Below are positions 8,335-15,828 of a stretch of 46,061 nt of DNA, one piece after another. Where the stretch lies: the NCBI GenBank assembly GCA_016930255.1, contig JAFGHB010000008.1, forward strand, positions 1 through 46,061, written 5' to 3'. The notes under the pieces were generated by a model that made no database searches, was not told where the DNA came from, and saw only the letters and a program-made list of their open reading frames with translations. How positions within the stretch are numbered: position 1 is the stretch's first letter; the number at the start of each line of letters is the position of its first letter. Origin of the DNA: Methanomicrobia archaeon (GTDB taxonomy: Archaea > Halobacteriota > Syntropharchaeia > Alkanophagales > Methanospirareceae). Made by a program: the position numbers and the translations under genes.

Positions 8335-9349
8335 AATCGCAATTGTCACTAAGAAACTCACAGTAAAAGGTGGAGCTGAATTAGCAATCTTAGAATTAGC
8401 AAAAAATTTTGGTTGTGATATCTTTACATCTGACTACAATCAAGATGCTACCTACAAAGATTTTTCAAATTTAGACGTCTATTTTTCCCCTTTAAAGTTT
8501 AATGGAAATCTTCCGCTACTACTAAAATTTATAAATTTTCCATTTATAAGAGAGCTTAGAAAGTACGATTTAATCATCACTACTTCAGGTTTTTATCCAA
8601 AACTCATAGCCGTTCACCGAAACCTGCCCCAAATAATACACTTTGAGCAATCACCTACAAATTTCAATGCTGGTTTTGCTCGATTTATAAGTCCGCTTGA
8701 TTTTTATGCCACAAAAAGAATTACGAGGTTGGTTGCTCTTTCCCAAAATATAAGACAGAAAATGCTAATGCGTTATAGCAGGGATTCTACAGTGGTCTCT
8801 GCTCCAGTAGATGTAAAGAGATTTATAAATGCGCCATCAGAAGATTTCTTCTTGTCCGTCCAGAGAATAACAGCGGATAAAAGGCTACATCTTCAAGTTG
8901 AAGCTTTTAACAAATTACCACGAGAGAGGTTAATTATTGTTGCCGGCTCTTATGATCAAAAATACTTTAATAGAATAAAAAAAAGTAGTCCAAAGAATGT
9001 TGAGTTTAGCGTAGGTCTCGAAAGAGAGCAAATAATAGAACTATATTCGAAGTGTAAAGCAACGATACAAACGTCAAAAGACGAGCCATTTGGATTTGTT
9101 CCTATTGAGAGTATGGCGGCTGGAAAGCCCTGCATTGCCGTCAACGAAGGAGGATTTAGAGAAACAATAATTGATGGAAAAACAGGGATTTTTATACAAG
9201 AGCCTTATGTGGATACTTTAATAACTGCTATCAAAAATATTGATAAATATAATTTTGATTCCGGCATATTAAGGGAAAGAGCTGAGGAATTATCGCTAGA
9301 CAACTTTATAACAAATTTCAAAAGAGTATTCGATGATATTTTGGGGTAA
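8324..9349 (+). CDS. Glycosyltransferase family 4
   Basis: This 341-residue protein starts at an ATG 11 bases inside the previous gene (MSLKIAIVTKKLTVKGGAEL). It has clear GT4 landmarks: HFEQSPT, ALSQNIRQKM, VVSAPVDVKRF at the hinge, LSVQRITADKRL, IIVAGSYD, and DEPFGFVPIESMAAGKPCIA, which contains the EX7E type donor-binding site. Many relatives that recognise this motif are mannosyltransferases, but specificity is not certain. Codon use is strongly AT-rich like the gene before it, which points to shared foreign origin. Confidence 0.9.
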   Translation: MSLKIAIVTKKLTVKGGAELAILELAKNFGCDIFTSDYNQDATYKDFSNLDVYFSPLKFNGNLPLLLKFINFPFIRELRKYDLIITTSGFYPKLIAVHRNLPQIIHFEQSPTNFNAGFARFISPLDFYATKRITRLVALSQNIRQKMLMRYSRDSTVVSAPVDVKRFINAPSEDFFLSVQRITADKRLHLQVEAFNKLPRERLIIVAGSYDQKYFNRIKKSSPKNVEFSVGLEREQIIELYSKCKATIQTSKDEPFGFVPIESMAAGKPCIAVNEGGFRETIIDGKTGIFIQEPYVDTLITAIKNIDKYNFDSGILRERAEELSLDNFITNFKRVFDDILG

Positions 9350-9350
9350 T

Positions 9351-10118
9351 ATGCTGATAAAAATGAAGGAAGGATTGGAGTTCATCAAAATCTGCACGAA
9401 TTGGTACTCAATACTGCCATATTACGTTAGGGATACCCTCTTGCGAAACTGTAAACCCTCAGAAAGCAAAAGAATACTAGTTAAATTACGGAATGGCTGG
9501 AGGTTCTATGCACGGTCCAAAGGACATGACCTTGGGCTTTTGATTGAAATATTTTATCGTGACATTTACAAGTTTCCAAAGAGTAGAATGGACACAGTGG
9601 TAGATATAGGAGCGCAGATAGGTATTTTTTCCTGTCTAGCAGCCAAGTATGCAGATAAAGTCATTGCCATCGAGCCGCATCCTGTAAATTTCTCTTTACT
9701 CCGAGAAAATATGAGATTGAACAACCAACGGAATATTGTTCCGAGCCAGATGGCAGTGTCAGGTAAAAATGGCGTTCAAACCTTATTCCTATCCGAACAG
9801 GGGACTGCGGACCATAGTTTGATCCCTTTTGACACTGAGTCTTTAATTGAAGTAACAACGTGCACTTTAGAACGACTTATTGAGTCATACGAACTTGAAA
9901 GTATCTCTCTTCTGAAAATGGATTGCGAAGGATGCGAGTATGAAGTTTTAAACTCATCACGTAAATTGCTCAATAGAATAGACCGACTTGTTTTGGAATC
10001 TCATCATGGCTATACCGAAGAATTGATTAGGCTTTTAAGAGATGAGGGTTTCGTAGTATCTGTCGAAGACAACTATATTTATGCGTATAGTTGCTCGGGT
10101 AATAATAATATACCCTAA
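9351..10118 (+). CDS. FkbM-family methyltransferase
   Basis: From the ATG at 9351 it has 255 residues; an upstream ATG at 9333 overlaps the previous gene and is also possible. The SAM site is VVDIGAQIGIFSCLAA, with VIAIEPHPVNFSLLREN after it and the family signature LLKMDCEGCEYEVL. FkbM enzymes O-methylate sugars or polyketides, and in glycan operons they usually cap or decorate the chain. It is the last gene of the operon. A decayed copy of its 3' end follows immediately at 10136. Confidence 0.88.
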   Translation: MLIKMKEGLEFIKICTNWYSILPYYVRDTLLRNCKPSESKRILVKLRNGWRFYARSKGHDLGLLIEIFYRDIYKFPKSRMDTVVDIGAQIGIFSCLAAKYADKVIAIEPHPVNFSLLRENMRLNNQRNIVPSQMAVSGKNGVQTLFLSEQGTADHSLIPFDTESLIEVTTCTLERLIESYELESISLLKMDCEGCEYEVLNSSRKLLNRIDRLVLESHHGYTEELIRLLRDEGFVVSVEDNYIYAYSCSGNNNIP

Positions 10119-10135
10119 CTAGATTATCGGGTTCA

Positions 10136-10242
10136 TATCTTGGAATCTGAGAAAACGGAGCTTTCTGGAAGAACGAGGTTTCTTAGTCGATGTCACTGGG
10201 AATATGCTCTATGCCCGAAATGCTTCATTCCGAGCGCAATAG
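10136..10242 (+). pseudogene. 3' remnant of a second FkbM-like gene
   Basis: In the frame starting at 10162 the sequence reads FLEERGFLVDVTGNMLYARN and ends at a stop at 10240-10242. This lines up with the C-terminus of the intact gene next door (RLLRDEGFVVSVEDNYIYAY). Upstream, a shifted frame near 10136 still reads LESEKTE against LESHHGYTE. It is therefore a diverged paralogous end, not a copy error. It abuts the flippase remnant on the opposite strand, tail to tail. Confidence 0.65.
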
Positions 10243-10412
10243 CGAGAGCCGCATTCCCAACCACCCACGCGACCCCGACGCCGATCAAGCCCATCCCCTA
10301 CGCGGCTCGCCCGGCATCAAACGGTACGGTAACGTCGCATCTGAGTGCTGATCGAAACAGGCACCAGAAATCAGGATAGATCCCCCGGCATGAGCTCTTT
10401 CTGCACCCGCTT
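10243..10412 (-). pseudogene. Flippase 3' remnant no. 1
   Basis: Read on the minus strand, one frame gives MGLIGVGVAWVVGNAAL, matching GVIGVGIAWVLGNGI near the C-terminus of the intact flippase at 13168-14439. A shifted upstream frame gives TLPYRLMPGE against LLGSYLLIQ. Bases 10385-10412 are identical over 28 bases to 13332-13359 in the intact gene. It shares an extra stretch (near gcatctgagtgctgatcga) with remnant no. 3 that the intact gene lacks, so nos. 1 and 3 come from a related paralogue. No function is left. Confidence 0.75.
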
Positions 10413-10582
10413 ATTCACGCACCAGCCAAAGTTCAATCTACGTCATGATCTTATCTCATATTCAATCTGCTTCATCCTCATGGTGATAAAGCTATAAACG
10501 GCGGCAGGTAGTGGGAAAAAAGCTTGAGAGGTATACAGCGCAAAACATCAAAGCCGTTTCCCGTGAATACACGCTTCTCTCC

Positions 10583-10828
10583 TCATTTATAAACTCTTTT
10601 CCTGTGCTCGAACTTATGTAAAATTATCAAATCATCCCTGATCTCGTAGAGCATCCTAAAAGGATGAAGTCTAATACTTCTAAATCCAGAAAGGTCGTAT
10701 CTCAATTGCTTTCCAATTTCAGGGTTATCTTTTAGCTTTTGAACGATCTTCTTTATTCTGTCTTGAATCTTCTTATCCTTCACCTTCTGCACATCTCTTT
10801 TGAACTCCTCGGTATAGATTACTCTCAT
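10583..10828 (-). CDS. RelE/ParE-family toxin
   Basis: This 81-residue basic protein has the family layout: MRVIYTEEFKRDVQKVKDKK, two helices, NPEIGKQLRYDLSGFRSIRL, then FRMLYEIRDDLIILHKFEHR ending KRVYK. The LSGFRSIRLHPFRMLYEI block is typical of RelE-type ribonucleases that cleave mRNA on the ribosome. It overlaps the antitoxin gene by 4 bases, giving coupled translation. It is one of three minus-strand toxin-antitoxin modules in this strip, each followed by a flippase 3' remnant. Confidence 0.88.
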   Translation of the reverse strand: MRVIYTEEFKRDVQKVKDKKIQDRIKKIVQKLKDNPEIGKQLRYDLSGFRSIRLHPFRMLYEIRDDLIILHKFEHRKRVYK

Positions 10829-11049
10829 TTCCAGATTTCATCAAGTTCATCAACATTTCTCAATTCGTAAACCCGGCCCTCTGCAATGTCCTTCTTAGAC
10901 CTTTTCAACCCTTCTATCAACTCTTTGTCATTCAATATTTCAATCGTCTCGATCACCGCTTCGAGCTCCTCTTTCAATTTGACCAAGGTATTGAAAGCAT
11001 CGGGACTTAAGGTTAATTCACCTTTCATGGTAGTTTTTATTTCAGCCAT
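10825..11049 (-). CDS. Antitoxin partner of the RelE-type toxin
   Basis: This 74-residue acidic protein begins MAEIKTTMKGELTLSPDAF and continues into a long helix (NTLVKLKEELEAVIETIEIL) and a C-terminal tail rich in acidic residues and aromatics (VYELRNVDELDEIW) of the kind that wraps around a RelE toxin. The family is unnamed to me; the role follows from order, overlap and size. It is the first gene of the pair, so it probably also binds the pair's promoter. Confidence 0.78.
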   Translation of the reverse strand: MAEIKTTMKGELTLSPDAFNTLVKLKEELEAVIETIEILNDKELIEGLKRSKKDIAEGRVYELRNVDELDEIWK

Positions 11050-11115
11050 TTTTCATTACCCGCTTTTATTCGCATCTGCACCACCACTAACTAAGAGTAA
11101 GTTACTTCTTAAACG

Positions 11116-11290
11116 TTAAAAAAGATGTCGTTGAGTATTCGCTCGTAGCACTACCAACCCCACACCACCCGCTACAAGCCCATTCCCCACCACCCATGCA
11201 ATCTCAACGCTGATCACTCCCCTGATCGCTCGGTATCAAAAGGTAACGGAGCACCAAGGTACGCGCGAAACAGCACTAGGAACCAGCGCT
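11116..11290 (-). pseudogene. Flippase 3' remnant no. 2
   Basis: On the minus strand the last open stretch reads GVISVEIAWVVGNGLVAGGV and continues through GLVV to a stop at 11116. This matches the intact flippase C-terminus (GVIGVGIAWVLGNGIVACGV). A shifted frame just upstream gives RYLLIP against SYLLIQ. About 50 codons of homology survive with at least one frameshift. It lies directly upstream of the RelBE-like module in the minus-strand reading direction. Confidence 0.78.
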
Positions 11291-11307
11291 CCAGGGGTAG
11301 GTATAGC

Positions 11308-11402
11308 TTATAGCTCCTCGAGCAGCTCCTTTATCATCTGTTCACCTTCGATTCACGCGTATTCGGCACGTTCTCCCTGTACGGCAGGCCCATGATCAAC
11401 AT
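11308..11402 (-). pseudogene. WecC (UDP-ManNAc dehydrogenase) C-domain fragment
   Basis: The minus strand reads MLIMGLPYRENVPNTRESKV, then after a one-base shift MIKELLEEL and a stop. UDP-sugar 6-dehydrogenases start their C-terminal domain with a very similar block (LGLxYRENVPDTRxSPV followed by IIxELxE). About 30 codons remain. WecC works right after WecB in making UDP-ManNAcA, and wecB is also present only as fragments in this window. The assignment rests on this one block. Confidence 0.6.
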
Positions 11403-11450
11403 CCTTTATCGTTGTCTTGACCTGCTCATTCCTGCTCACTCTGATTGAGC

Positions 11451-11681
11451 TTATCCGACAGCAGCTACCTCTACCTTTACCCTGCCAATGATAAACGCTT
11501 CTTCGGTCGGCATCTCTTCCTTTTCATCCCGTAAAGCCACGAGGTGCGCTTCTATTGCCTCCTTGATAGCGCTCATCGTCTCCTCAATCGTCTCGCCCTG
11601 AGAATAGCAGCCAGGCAGGGTAGGGACTTCGGCCCAAAAACCGCCTTCTTCCGCTTGATAAATCAATACCGTATATTCCAT
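11451..11681 (-). CDS. hicB: HicB antitoxin
   Basis: From the ATG at 11681 the protein has 76 residues; a GTG at 11693 is an alternative that adds four residues. The partial RNase H-like HicB fold is clear: MEYTVLIYQAEEGGFWAEVP, LPGCYSQGETIEETMSAIKE, AIEAHLVALRDEK. No separate DNA-binding domain is visible at the C-terminus, unlike longer HicB proteins. It follows hicA by about 20 bases on the same strand. HicB binds HicA and blocks its RNase activity. Confidence 0.9.
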   Translation of the reverse strand: MEYTVLIYQAEEGGFWAEVPTLPGCYSQGETIEETMSAIKEAIEAHLVALRDEKEEMPTEEAFIIGRVKVEVAAVG

Positions 11682-11700
11682 TCTCTCTCTCACTCACCCC

Positions 11701-11922
11701 CTATTTTAACAATTTCAGGAATTCCCCCTCGGTCAAGCCTGCTTTCTTTAGCGCCGCCTTAAGCAGGCCAATTTTAAGCTCCTTAGAGCGGGGCATCGTA
11801 ATAATTTGGCCATTTGGCATCTTCACGTTGACGTGGTCCCCTTTACCTCCCCTTTCAATGCCACCTGCTTTTACAAAGGCTTTTAGTGCTGCTTCCCCCT
11901 TTATCCCTCTGAGCCGACTCAA
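11701..11922 (-). CDS. hicA: HicA toxin, mRNA interferase
   Basis: This 73-residue protein has the dsRNA-binding-like HicA fold. The N-terminal MSRLRGIKGEAALKAFVKAG helix precedes the catalytic segment GGKGDHVNVKMPNG, in which His30 corresponds to the essential histidine of the GSH motif. The C-terminal IGLLKAALKKAGLTEGEFL helix is typical of the family. HicA cleaves mRNA and tmRNA in bacteria. Toxin before antitoxin is the normal order for this family. An AT-rich upstream region (about 11960-12050) probably contains the promoter. Confidence 0.9.
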   Translation of the reverse strand: MSRLRGIKGEAALKAFVKAGGIERGGKGDHVNVKMPNGQIITMPRSKELKIGLLKAALKKAGLTEGEFLKLLK

Positions 11923-12059
11923 TGCAGATCTCCTCCCGTCCTATTTGTCTCTTATTTGCTCTCACATCAGCCCGTCTCTTGTTCGATATTGTAATAATAT
12001 TGCCCCTACCTTAAATATCCTTGTGCCTTCACAATCCCTCATAATAAACTCCTTTCTCT

Positions 12060-12179
12060 TCAGCCTCTGGGCGGGGGGGGGTTATTGACTATTCCTCTCA
12101 CATCTCTGAGAAGGGGCGCATCGTTCATCATCTTTACCAAATCTTCCTCTTTCGTCTCTGTGAACTCGTTGTGCGCCAT
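12060..12179 (-). other. Short open frame of uncertain status
   Basis: A 39-codon frame from the ATG at 12179 reads MAHNEFTETKEEDLVKMMND and ends with a proline run encoded by a G/C homopolymer near 12066-12074. It follows directly on flippase remnant no. 3, in whose frame it is also open. The acidic helical character recalls small antitoxins, but there is no toxin partner. It may be a gene fragment. Confidence 0.25.
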
Positions 12180-12330
12180 TGCTGCAATGACCACCCACGC
12201 GATCCCCTCCTCACGCCGATCACGCCCCTCCCCTGGCTGCTCGCCCGGCATCAAGAGGTACAGTAACGCCGCATCTGAGTGCTGATCGAGCGAAAACGGC
12301 AGGCACCGGAAACCAGGATCGAGCACCGAT
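12180..12330 (-). pseudogene. Flippase 3' remnant no. 3
   Basis: The minus strand gives ALLYLLMPGE against LLGSYLLIQ of the intact flippase, then GVIGV and, after a frame change, GIAWVV against GIAWVL. It shares with remnant no. 1 a closely similar stretch of about 50 bases around gcatctgagtgctgatcga. It is placed just downstream, in the reading direction, of vapBC, so the order flippase - vapBC - flippase 3' remnant is clear. Confidence 0.7.
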
Positions 12331-12421
12331 CCCCGTTTTGCTACTCTATTGTGTCTCTTGACCCGTTTCAGGGTTGGATATAATGGCTGGCCTTAGGGGT
12401 TTATTCATGTCCCTCTCGCTC

Positions 12422-12838
12422 TCAGCACGTGACCACGTTAACATCTAACTGCTCGAAATGCTTGTCAAATGTATAAATCTCCTCGGCCCCTTTCTTTTTC
12501 ATCATAAGATAAGCAAGGGCATCATTAATACTAATTCGCTTCTCTTCTGCCAGTAAAACACTTTCTATGTACTGAGTATCGCTCACCTGCTCAACAATAA
12601 TATTGCTCTTAAGCACGAGATCCTTCACGAAGGAGATCGAAAAAGTCAGATTGGCGGCGTCCTCCATGACGTTTGCAACCTCGCTCAAGTGCACCACGGT
12701 TGTCAGTACTTCTTCACCCGCGTTTACACGCATGAAAATCTCTTTTGAGGCACTCTTTAGTCGCTGCTCTTCTTCGTTTAGTGCTCTCCTCGGTTTTAGC
12801 ACCGCGTAGATGAAAACGTTTGTATCTATGAACCTCAT
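12422..12838 (-). CDS. vapC: VapC toxin, PIN-domain ribonuclease
   Basis: This 138-residue PIN-domain protein begins MRFIDTNVFIYAVLK. The acidic residues expected to bind Mg2+ are present: Asp5 (IDTN), Glu53 (HLSEVANV), Asp106 (INDALAY) and Asp125 (IYTFDKHF). VapC toxins cleave tRNA or rRNA at specific sites. It overlaps vapB by 4 bases. The length matches archaeal VapC of the PF01850 type. Confidence 0.92.
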   Translation of the reverse strand: MRFIDTNVFIYAVLKPRRALNEEEQRLKSASKEIFMRVNAGEEVLTTVVHLSEVANVMEDAANLTFSISFVKDLVLKSNIIVEQVSDTQYIESVLLAEEKRISINDALAYLMMKKKGAEEIYTFDKHFEQLDVNVVTC

Positions 12839-13056
12839 TTCTTCCTCAGTTCCTTCCTCAGCTCGTGATAGTCATCAAACGTTCCAACCTCCACTTCTAC
12901 CGAATCCACATATTTTGACAAATCTACGTCCCGCGGGAAGATCTCAACCTTCTCCCCCCTCTCCACGACCACCATCTCGTCGTCCCCCCGTCGCCGCCAC
13001 GAAATGGGCAACACAATCCTTCCATGGGAATCTATCTTCTTTACTTCCACTTTCAT
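12835..13056 (-). CDS. vapB: VapB antitoxin, AbrB/SpoVT fold
   Basis: This 73-residue protein has the N-terminal swapped-hairpin DNA-binding fold: MKVEVKKIDSHGRIVLPISW, then VVVERGEKVEIFPRD. The C-terminal acidic part (VEVEVGTFDDYHELRKELRK) should bind VapC. The unusual IDSHGRIVLPISWRR replaces the more common DxxGRIxIPKxxR pattern but keeps the GRI-LP core. The upstream AT-rich segment at 13057-13105 probably holds its own operator. Confidence 0.88.
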   Translation of the reverse strand: MKVEVKKIDSHGRIVLPISWRRRGDDEMVVVERGEKVEIFPRDVDLSKYVDSVEVEVGTFDDYHELRKELRKK

Positions 13057-13167
13057 GCGTGATCACCAGTTTATCTATTAACTTCCCACTATTTAAACCT
13101 TGCTCCCGTCTGGCAAGGTCAAAGCTCCTTGCCATGTCTTATCCATCGCCTCATTCCCACCAATTCT

Positions 13168-14439
13168 TTAACCACGCCTGAACCCCTTCATCACTACCAA
13201 CCCCACACCACACGCCACAATCCCGTTTCCGAGCACCCACGCAATTCCAACGCCGATCACGCCCATACGCTGTATGAGCAGATAACTTCCCAGCAGGGTG
13301 AGCAGCGCCGTGCCGCCAGAAACCAAAATCACCGGCATGAGCTCTTTCTGCACCCGCTTTATCGTTGTGTATATGGTGTTTAACGCAACCGGAACGCTAC
13401 CGAGCGCTAAAATCGCTAAGACCTCGAACGAGTTCTGGACATACGCCTCGCCGAAGAGCCAGAGCACGTATCTCCCCAGCAGCACAATACCAATTATCGC
13501 CGCTCCAAGCAGCAGCGCGATAAATTTCACGGCTCTTCTTGTGTTGCGGCTCAGTTCTGCTCTGCTGTACGAACCTTCGGTCAGCAACGATTTCGCGGTG
13601 GCGCCTGGAATGACGAGCAATAAGCCCACAGTCGCCCAGGCAATGAAGAAATAGGCGTTCTTTTCCGGGCCTAAGATATTCACCACCAGGAGCGGCAGAA
13701 CCACGCCCGGAAGAGCCTCGAAGAGCCGCGCTATGTAGTTGCCCGCGGAGAACCGGAAAACGGCCGCGATCACGTCTCGGTTTATCCGTGGGCGCGGTTT
13801 GTAGCCTGATACCAGTCTCGAGGTCAAGAAAAGGCCTAATCCTACCGCAAGAACAGAGGTTACTCCGGACGCAGCGTAAATCCCCACCGCACCGTAGGCT
13901 ACCAGGAATGGAACCACACCAAGCCGGGCAAAGGTCACGACCGTTTGATACAGGGAATATTTGGTCGTTCGGAATCCTACAAAGACGCCCTGGCTCTGGA
14001 GTGCACCCAGCGGCGCTAGAACGGTGAAAACAATAAAGAGCAGCAGTAACGCCGTATGCTCTTTTATGATACGTAAGGACGGGCTCCAGAGTCCAAGTCC
14101 TGCAATGAAAATCACTGTCAACGCAAGTGCAACAAAAAACGAGATCGTGAGGCACGAGTTGATCAGTTCGTTCTTCTCCGCCCGTTCCGGTATGAACCGC
14201 ACCAGCGAGATATCGAAACCCAGCAGCGAGAGCGTCGAGATCAAGCCCATCGCTGCAATAAGAGCTGAGGCTAAGCCTACCGCCTCTGCGGAATAAAACC
14301 GTGCGGCGATGAGCCAGAAGAAGAAGCCCGAACCTGCGCTCGTTACCGATGAGAGCATCAAGAAATACGCGTTCTTGAAGAGCGGATCGCTCACGTGCTG
14401 CTTTACCTCTTCCCGGTTCTTCGGTAGCCAGATTCTCAT
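13168..14439 (-). CDS. Polysaccharide flippase (Wzx/MOP superfamily)
   Basis: This 423-residue protein has about 12 membrane spans. The N-terminus (SDPLFKNAYFLMLSSVTSAG followed by FFFWLIAARFY) and GLASALIAAMGLISTLSLLG are typical of archaeal O-antigen and teichoic-acid type flippases, which move lipid-linked oligosaccharides across the membrane. The C-terminus is GVIGVGIAWVLGNGIVACGV followed by a short basic tail. It is the only intact flippase here and would serve the glycan genes on both sides. Three decayed 3' ends of related flippase genes lie downstream, alternating with toxin-antitoxin modules. Confidence 0.9.
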   Translation of the reverse strand: MRIWLPKNREEVKQHVSDPLFKNAYFLMLSSVTSAGSGFFFWLIAARFYSAEAVGLASALIAAMGLISTLSLLGFDISLVRFIPERAEKNELINSCLTISFFVALALTVIFIAGLGLWSPSLRIIKEHTALLLLFIVFTVLAPLGALQSQGVFVGFRTTKYSLYQTVVTFARLGVVPFLVAYGAVGIYAASGVTSVLAVGLGLFLTSRLVSGYKPRPRINRDVIAAVFRFSAGNYIARLFEALPGVVLPLLVVNILGPEKNAYFFIAWATVGLLLVIPGATAKSLLTEGSYSRAELSRNTRRAVKFIALLLGAAIIGIVLLGRYVLWLFGEAYVQNSFEVLAILALGSVPVALNTIYTTIKRVQKELMPVILVSGGTALLTLLGSYLLIQRMGVIGVGIAWVLGNGIVACGVGLVVMKGFRRG

Positions 14440-14559
14440 TACTTATACTATCCTACGGTGCTTATTGGTTAAATTCTGTCTGATGTTAAAACCCCGTACC
14501 AAAAAATGTTGGTGACGAATCCCAGGAGCTTTTCGTTTGCGGTTCACAATTCTTCGTGA

Positions 14560-14700
14560 TTCTTTGATGGTGCTCAGGGTTTCTACAGCGCACACCGCTC
14601 AAATAGGGTAATCCCCTTCACCAGTTCTATCTCCGGCTCGTTCCTTTGGCTCGTTCCTTTGTACGGTAGCCATTATCAACAAGCCCCGGTATCGCCGGGT
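14560..14700 (-). pseudogene. Unidentified gene remnant with a 13-bp tandem duplication
   Basis: This lies in a 333-base gap between genes. On the minus strand, if one copy of a 13-base tandem duplication (14635-14647 and 14648-14660) is ignored, an open stretch reads MATVQRNEPEIELVKGITLF and ends ERCAL-stop. With both copies the frame breaks. A short part near 14662-14680 resembles the start of the wecC fragment at 11375-11402 at the base level. I do not recognise the family. Confidence 0.4.
14635..14660. repeat. Tandem duplication of 13 bases
   Basis: The unit ggctcgttccttt occurs twice in direct contact. It breaks the reading frame of the remnant in which it lies, and looks like a replication-slippage event after the gene lost its function. 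Confidence 0.85.
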
Positions 14701-14772
14701 CGAACAACGGGAGACGATTAGTGCACGTGCTTACGAGCGAGCGAATGAGCACCCGTAAAGTAATATTATAGG

Positions 14773-15828
14773 TTATAGCGCGGCTTTGTACACCTCGAGC
14801 GTCCGCGCTGCGATTTTATCCCACGTGTAGTCGCGTTCGACCATCTTCCTTGATTCCGCACCCATCTTCGTCATGTCTCTGCGGAGCAGCTCCTGTATCG
14901 CCGCACCTAATTCGTTCACCGTAGTACCGCAGAGTATCCCGTTCCTGCGCACAAAATACTTGTTATCGCCGACGTCCGTAGCAATGACCGGCAGTCCCGA
15001 AGCCATCGCTTCGAGCAGTGCAATCGGCTGCGCTTCCAGCTTTGAGGGCAATAAGAACGCGTCAACGCTGCGATAAAAAGAAGGGGCATCTTCAACGTAC
15101 CCTAAAACTCGTATTCGGTCGTCCTCCAGCCGTTTCACCTTTGAATACAGCGGTCCGGCACCTGCGATCTTCAACCGGACGGTATCGATGTCCTGGGCCT
15201 TCACCGCCTTTATCATGTTTATAACGTTCTTCTCAGGCGATAATCGCCCGAGATAGCCTATACACACTTCACGGCCGTTACGTTCTCGTTCAGCTGAGTC
15301 CGCAGGGTAAAATCGAGTGGTATCCACACCATTTGGTATGACCACCAGGTCTGTTCTGTAGCTATTCTCACCGCTGGCATAGCCATAGCAATGCTGGCGA
15401 ATATACTCTGCAATCTCCACACTCACCGAGATGAACTTCTTCGACCGGCTGGTATACAGCATGGCGAGCATTGCTATCATCGTCTTCGCAAACTCGCCAC
15501 CTAAACCGTCTCCCGCCTGGATATGGAACGTATTGACGATGTTGACCTCAGAGCAAATGGTCGAGAACGGTAGGAAATATTCCGAGAACGTAGCCGCGTG
15601 GTGTATATGAAGTACATCGCAATCCGCAACCTCCTTCTTTATCTTCTTCAACGCGAAGTCGAACCCATAGGAAATGCCACCTGCGGAATTGCCCAGCATG
15701 TGCGAGCCGAGTGAAAATTGGTCTATTCGCTTGACCTCATGGCCTCGCTTCTCGAATTCGTGCGTGAGTGCCTCCACGTGCGTCTTTATGCCCCCGTTTA
15801 CCGTGCGATGGTAAAAAGCTATTTTCAT
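14773..15828 (-). CDS. Glycosyltransferase family 4
   Basis: This 351-residue protein begins MKIAFYHRTVNGGIKTHVEA. GT4 landmarks in order are DVLHIHHAATF, NTFHIQAGD, FISVSVEIAEYI, VVIPNGVDTTRFYP, IGYLGRLSPEKNV, LKIAGAGPLY and LEAQPIALLEAMASGLPVIA with the EX7E donor site. The C-terminal helix is WDKIAARTLEVYKAA. It faces the O-mannosyltransferase gene across an 88-base shared promoter region and could act on the same glycoprotein or lipid-linked substrates. Confidence 0.9.
   Translation of the reverse strand: MKIAFYHRTVNGGIKTHVEALTHEFEKRGHEVKRIDQFSLGSHMLGNSAGGISYGFDFALKKIKKEVADCDVLHIHHAATFSEYFLPFSTICSEVNIVNTFHIQAGDGLGGEFAKTMIAMLAMLYTSRSKKFISVSVEIAEYIRQHCYGYASGENSYRTDLVVIPNGVDTTRFYPADSAERERNGREVCIGYLGRLSPEKNVINMIKAVKAQDIDTVRLKIAGAGPLYSKVKRLEDDRIRVLGYVEDAPSFYRSVDAFLLPSKLEAQPIALLEAMASGLPVIATDVGDNKYFVRRNGILCGTTVNELGAAIQELLRRDMTKMGAESRKMVERDYTWDKIAARTLEVYKAAL

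Noticed and set aside
10140-10379. 79-codon open frame on the plus strand
   Set aside because: It crosses the FkbM remnant and the antisense of the flippase remnant; both matches are in other frames, so this frame is a by-product.
12060-12179. 39-codon frame as a confident antitoxin gene
   Set aside because: There is no toxin partner, it includes a G/C homopolymer, and it continues from the flippase remnant; kept only as uncertain.
13397-14155. 252-codon open frame on the minus strand
   Set aside because: It lies in another frame of the flippase gene, has no hydrophobic or family pattern, and is explained by GC-rich codon use.
14580-14600. 16-base match between 14580 and 18060 (ttctacagcgcacacc)
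   Set aside because: No similarity continues on either side, so chance is the simplest reading.
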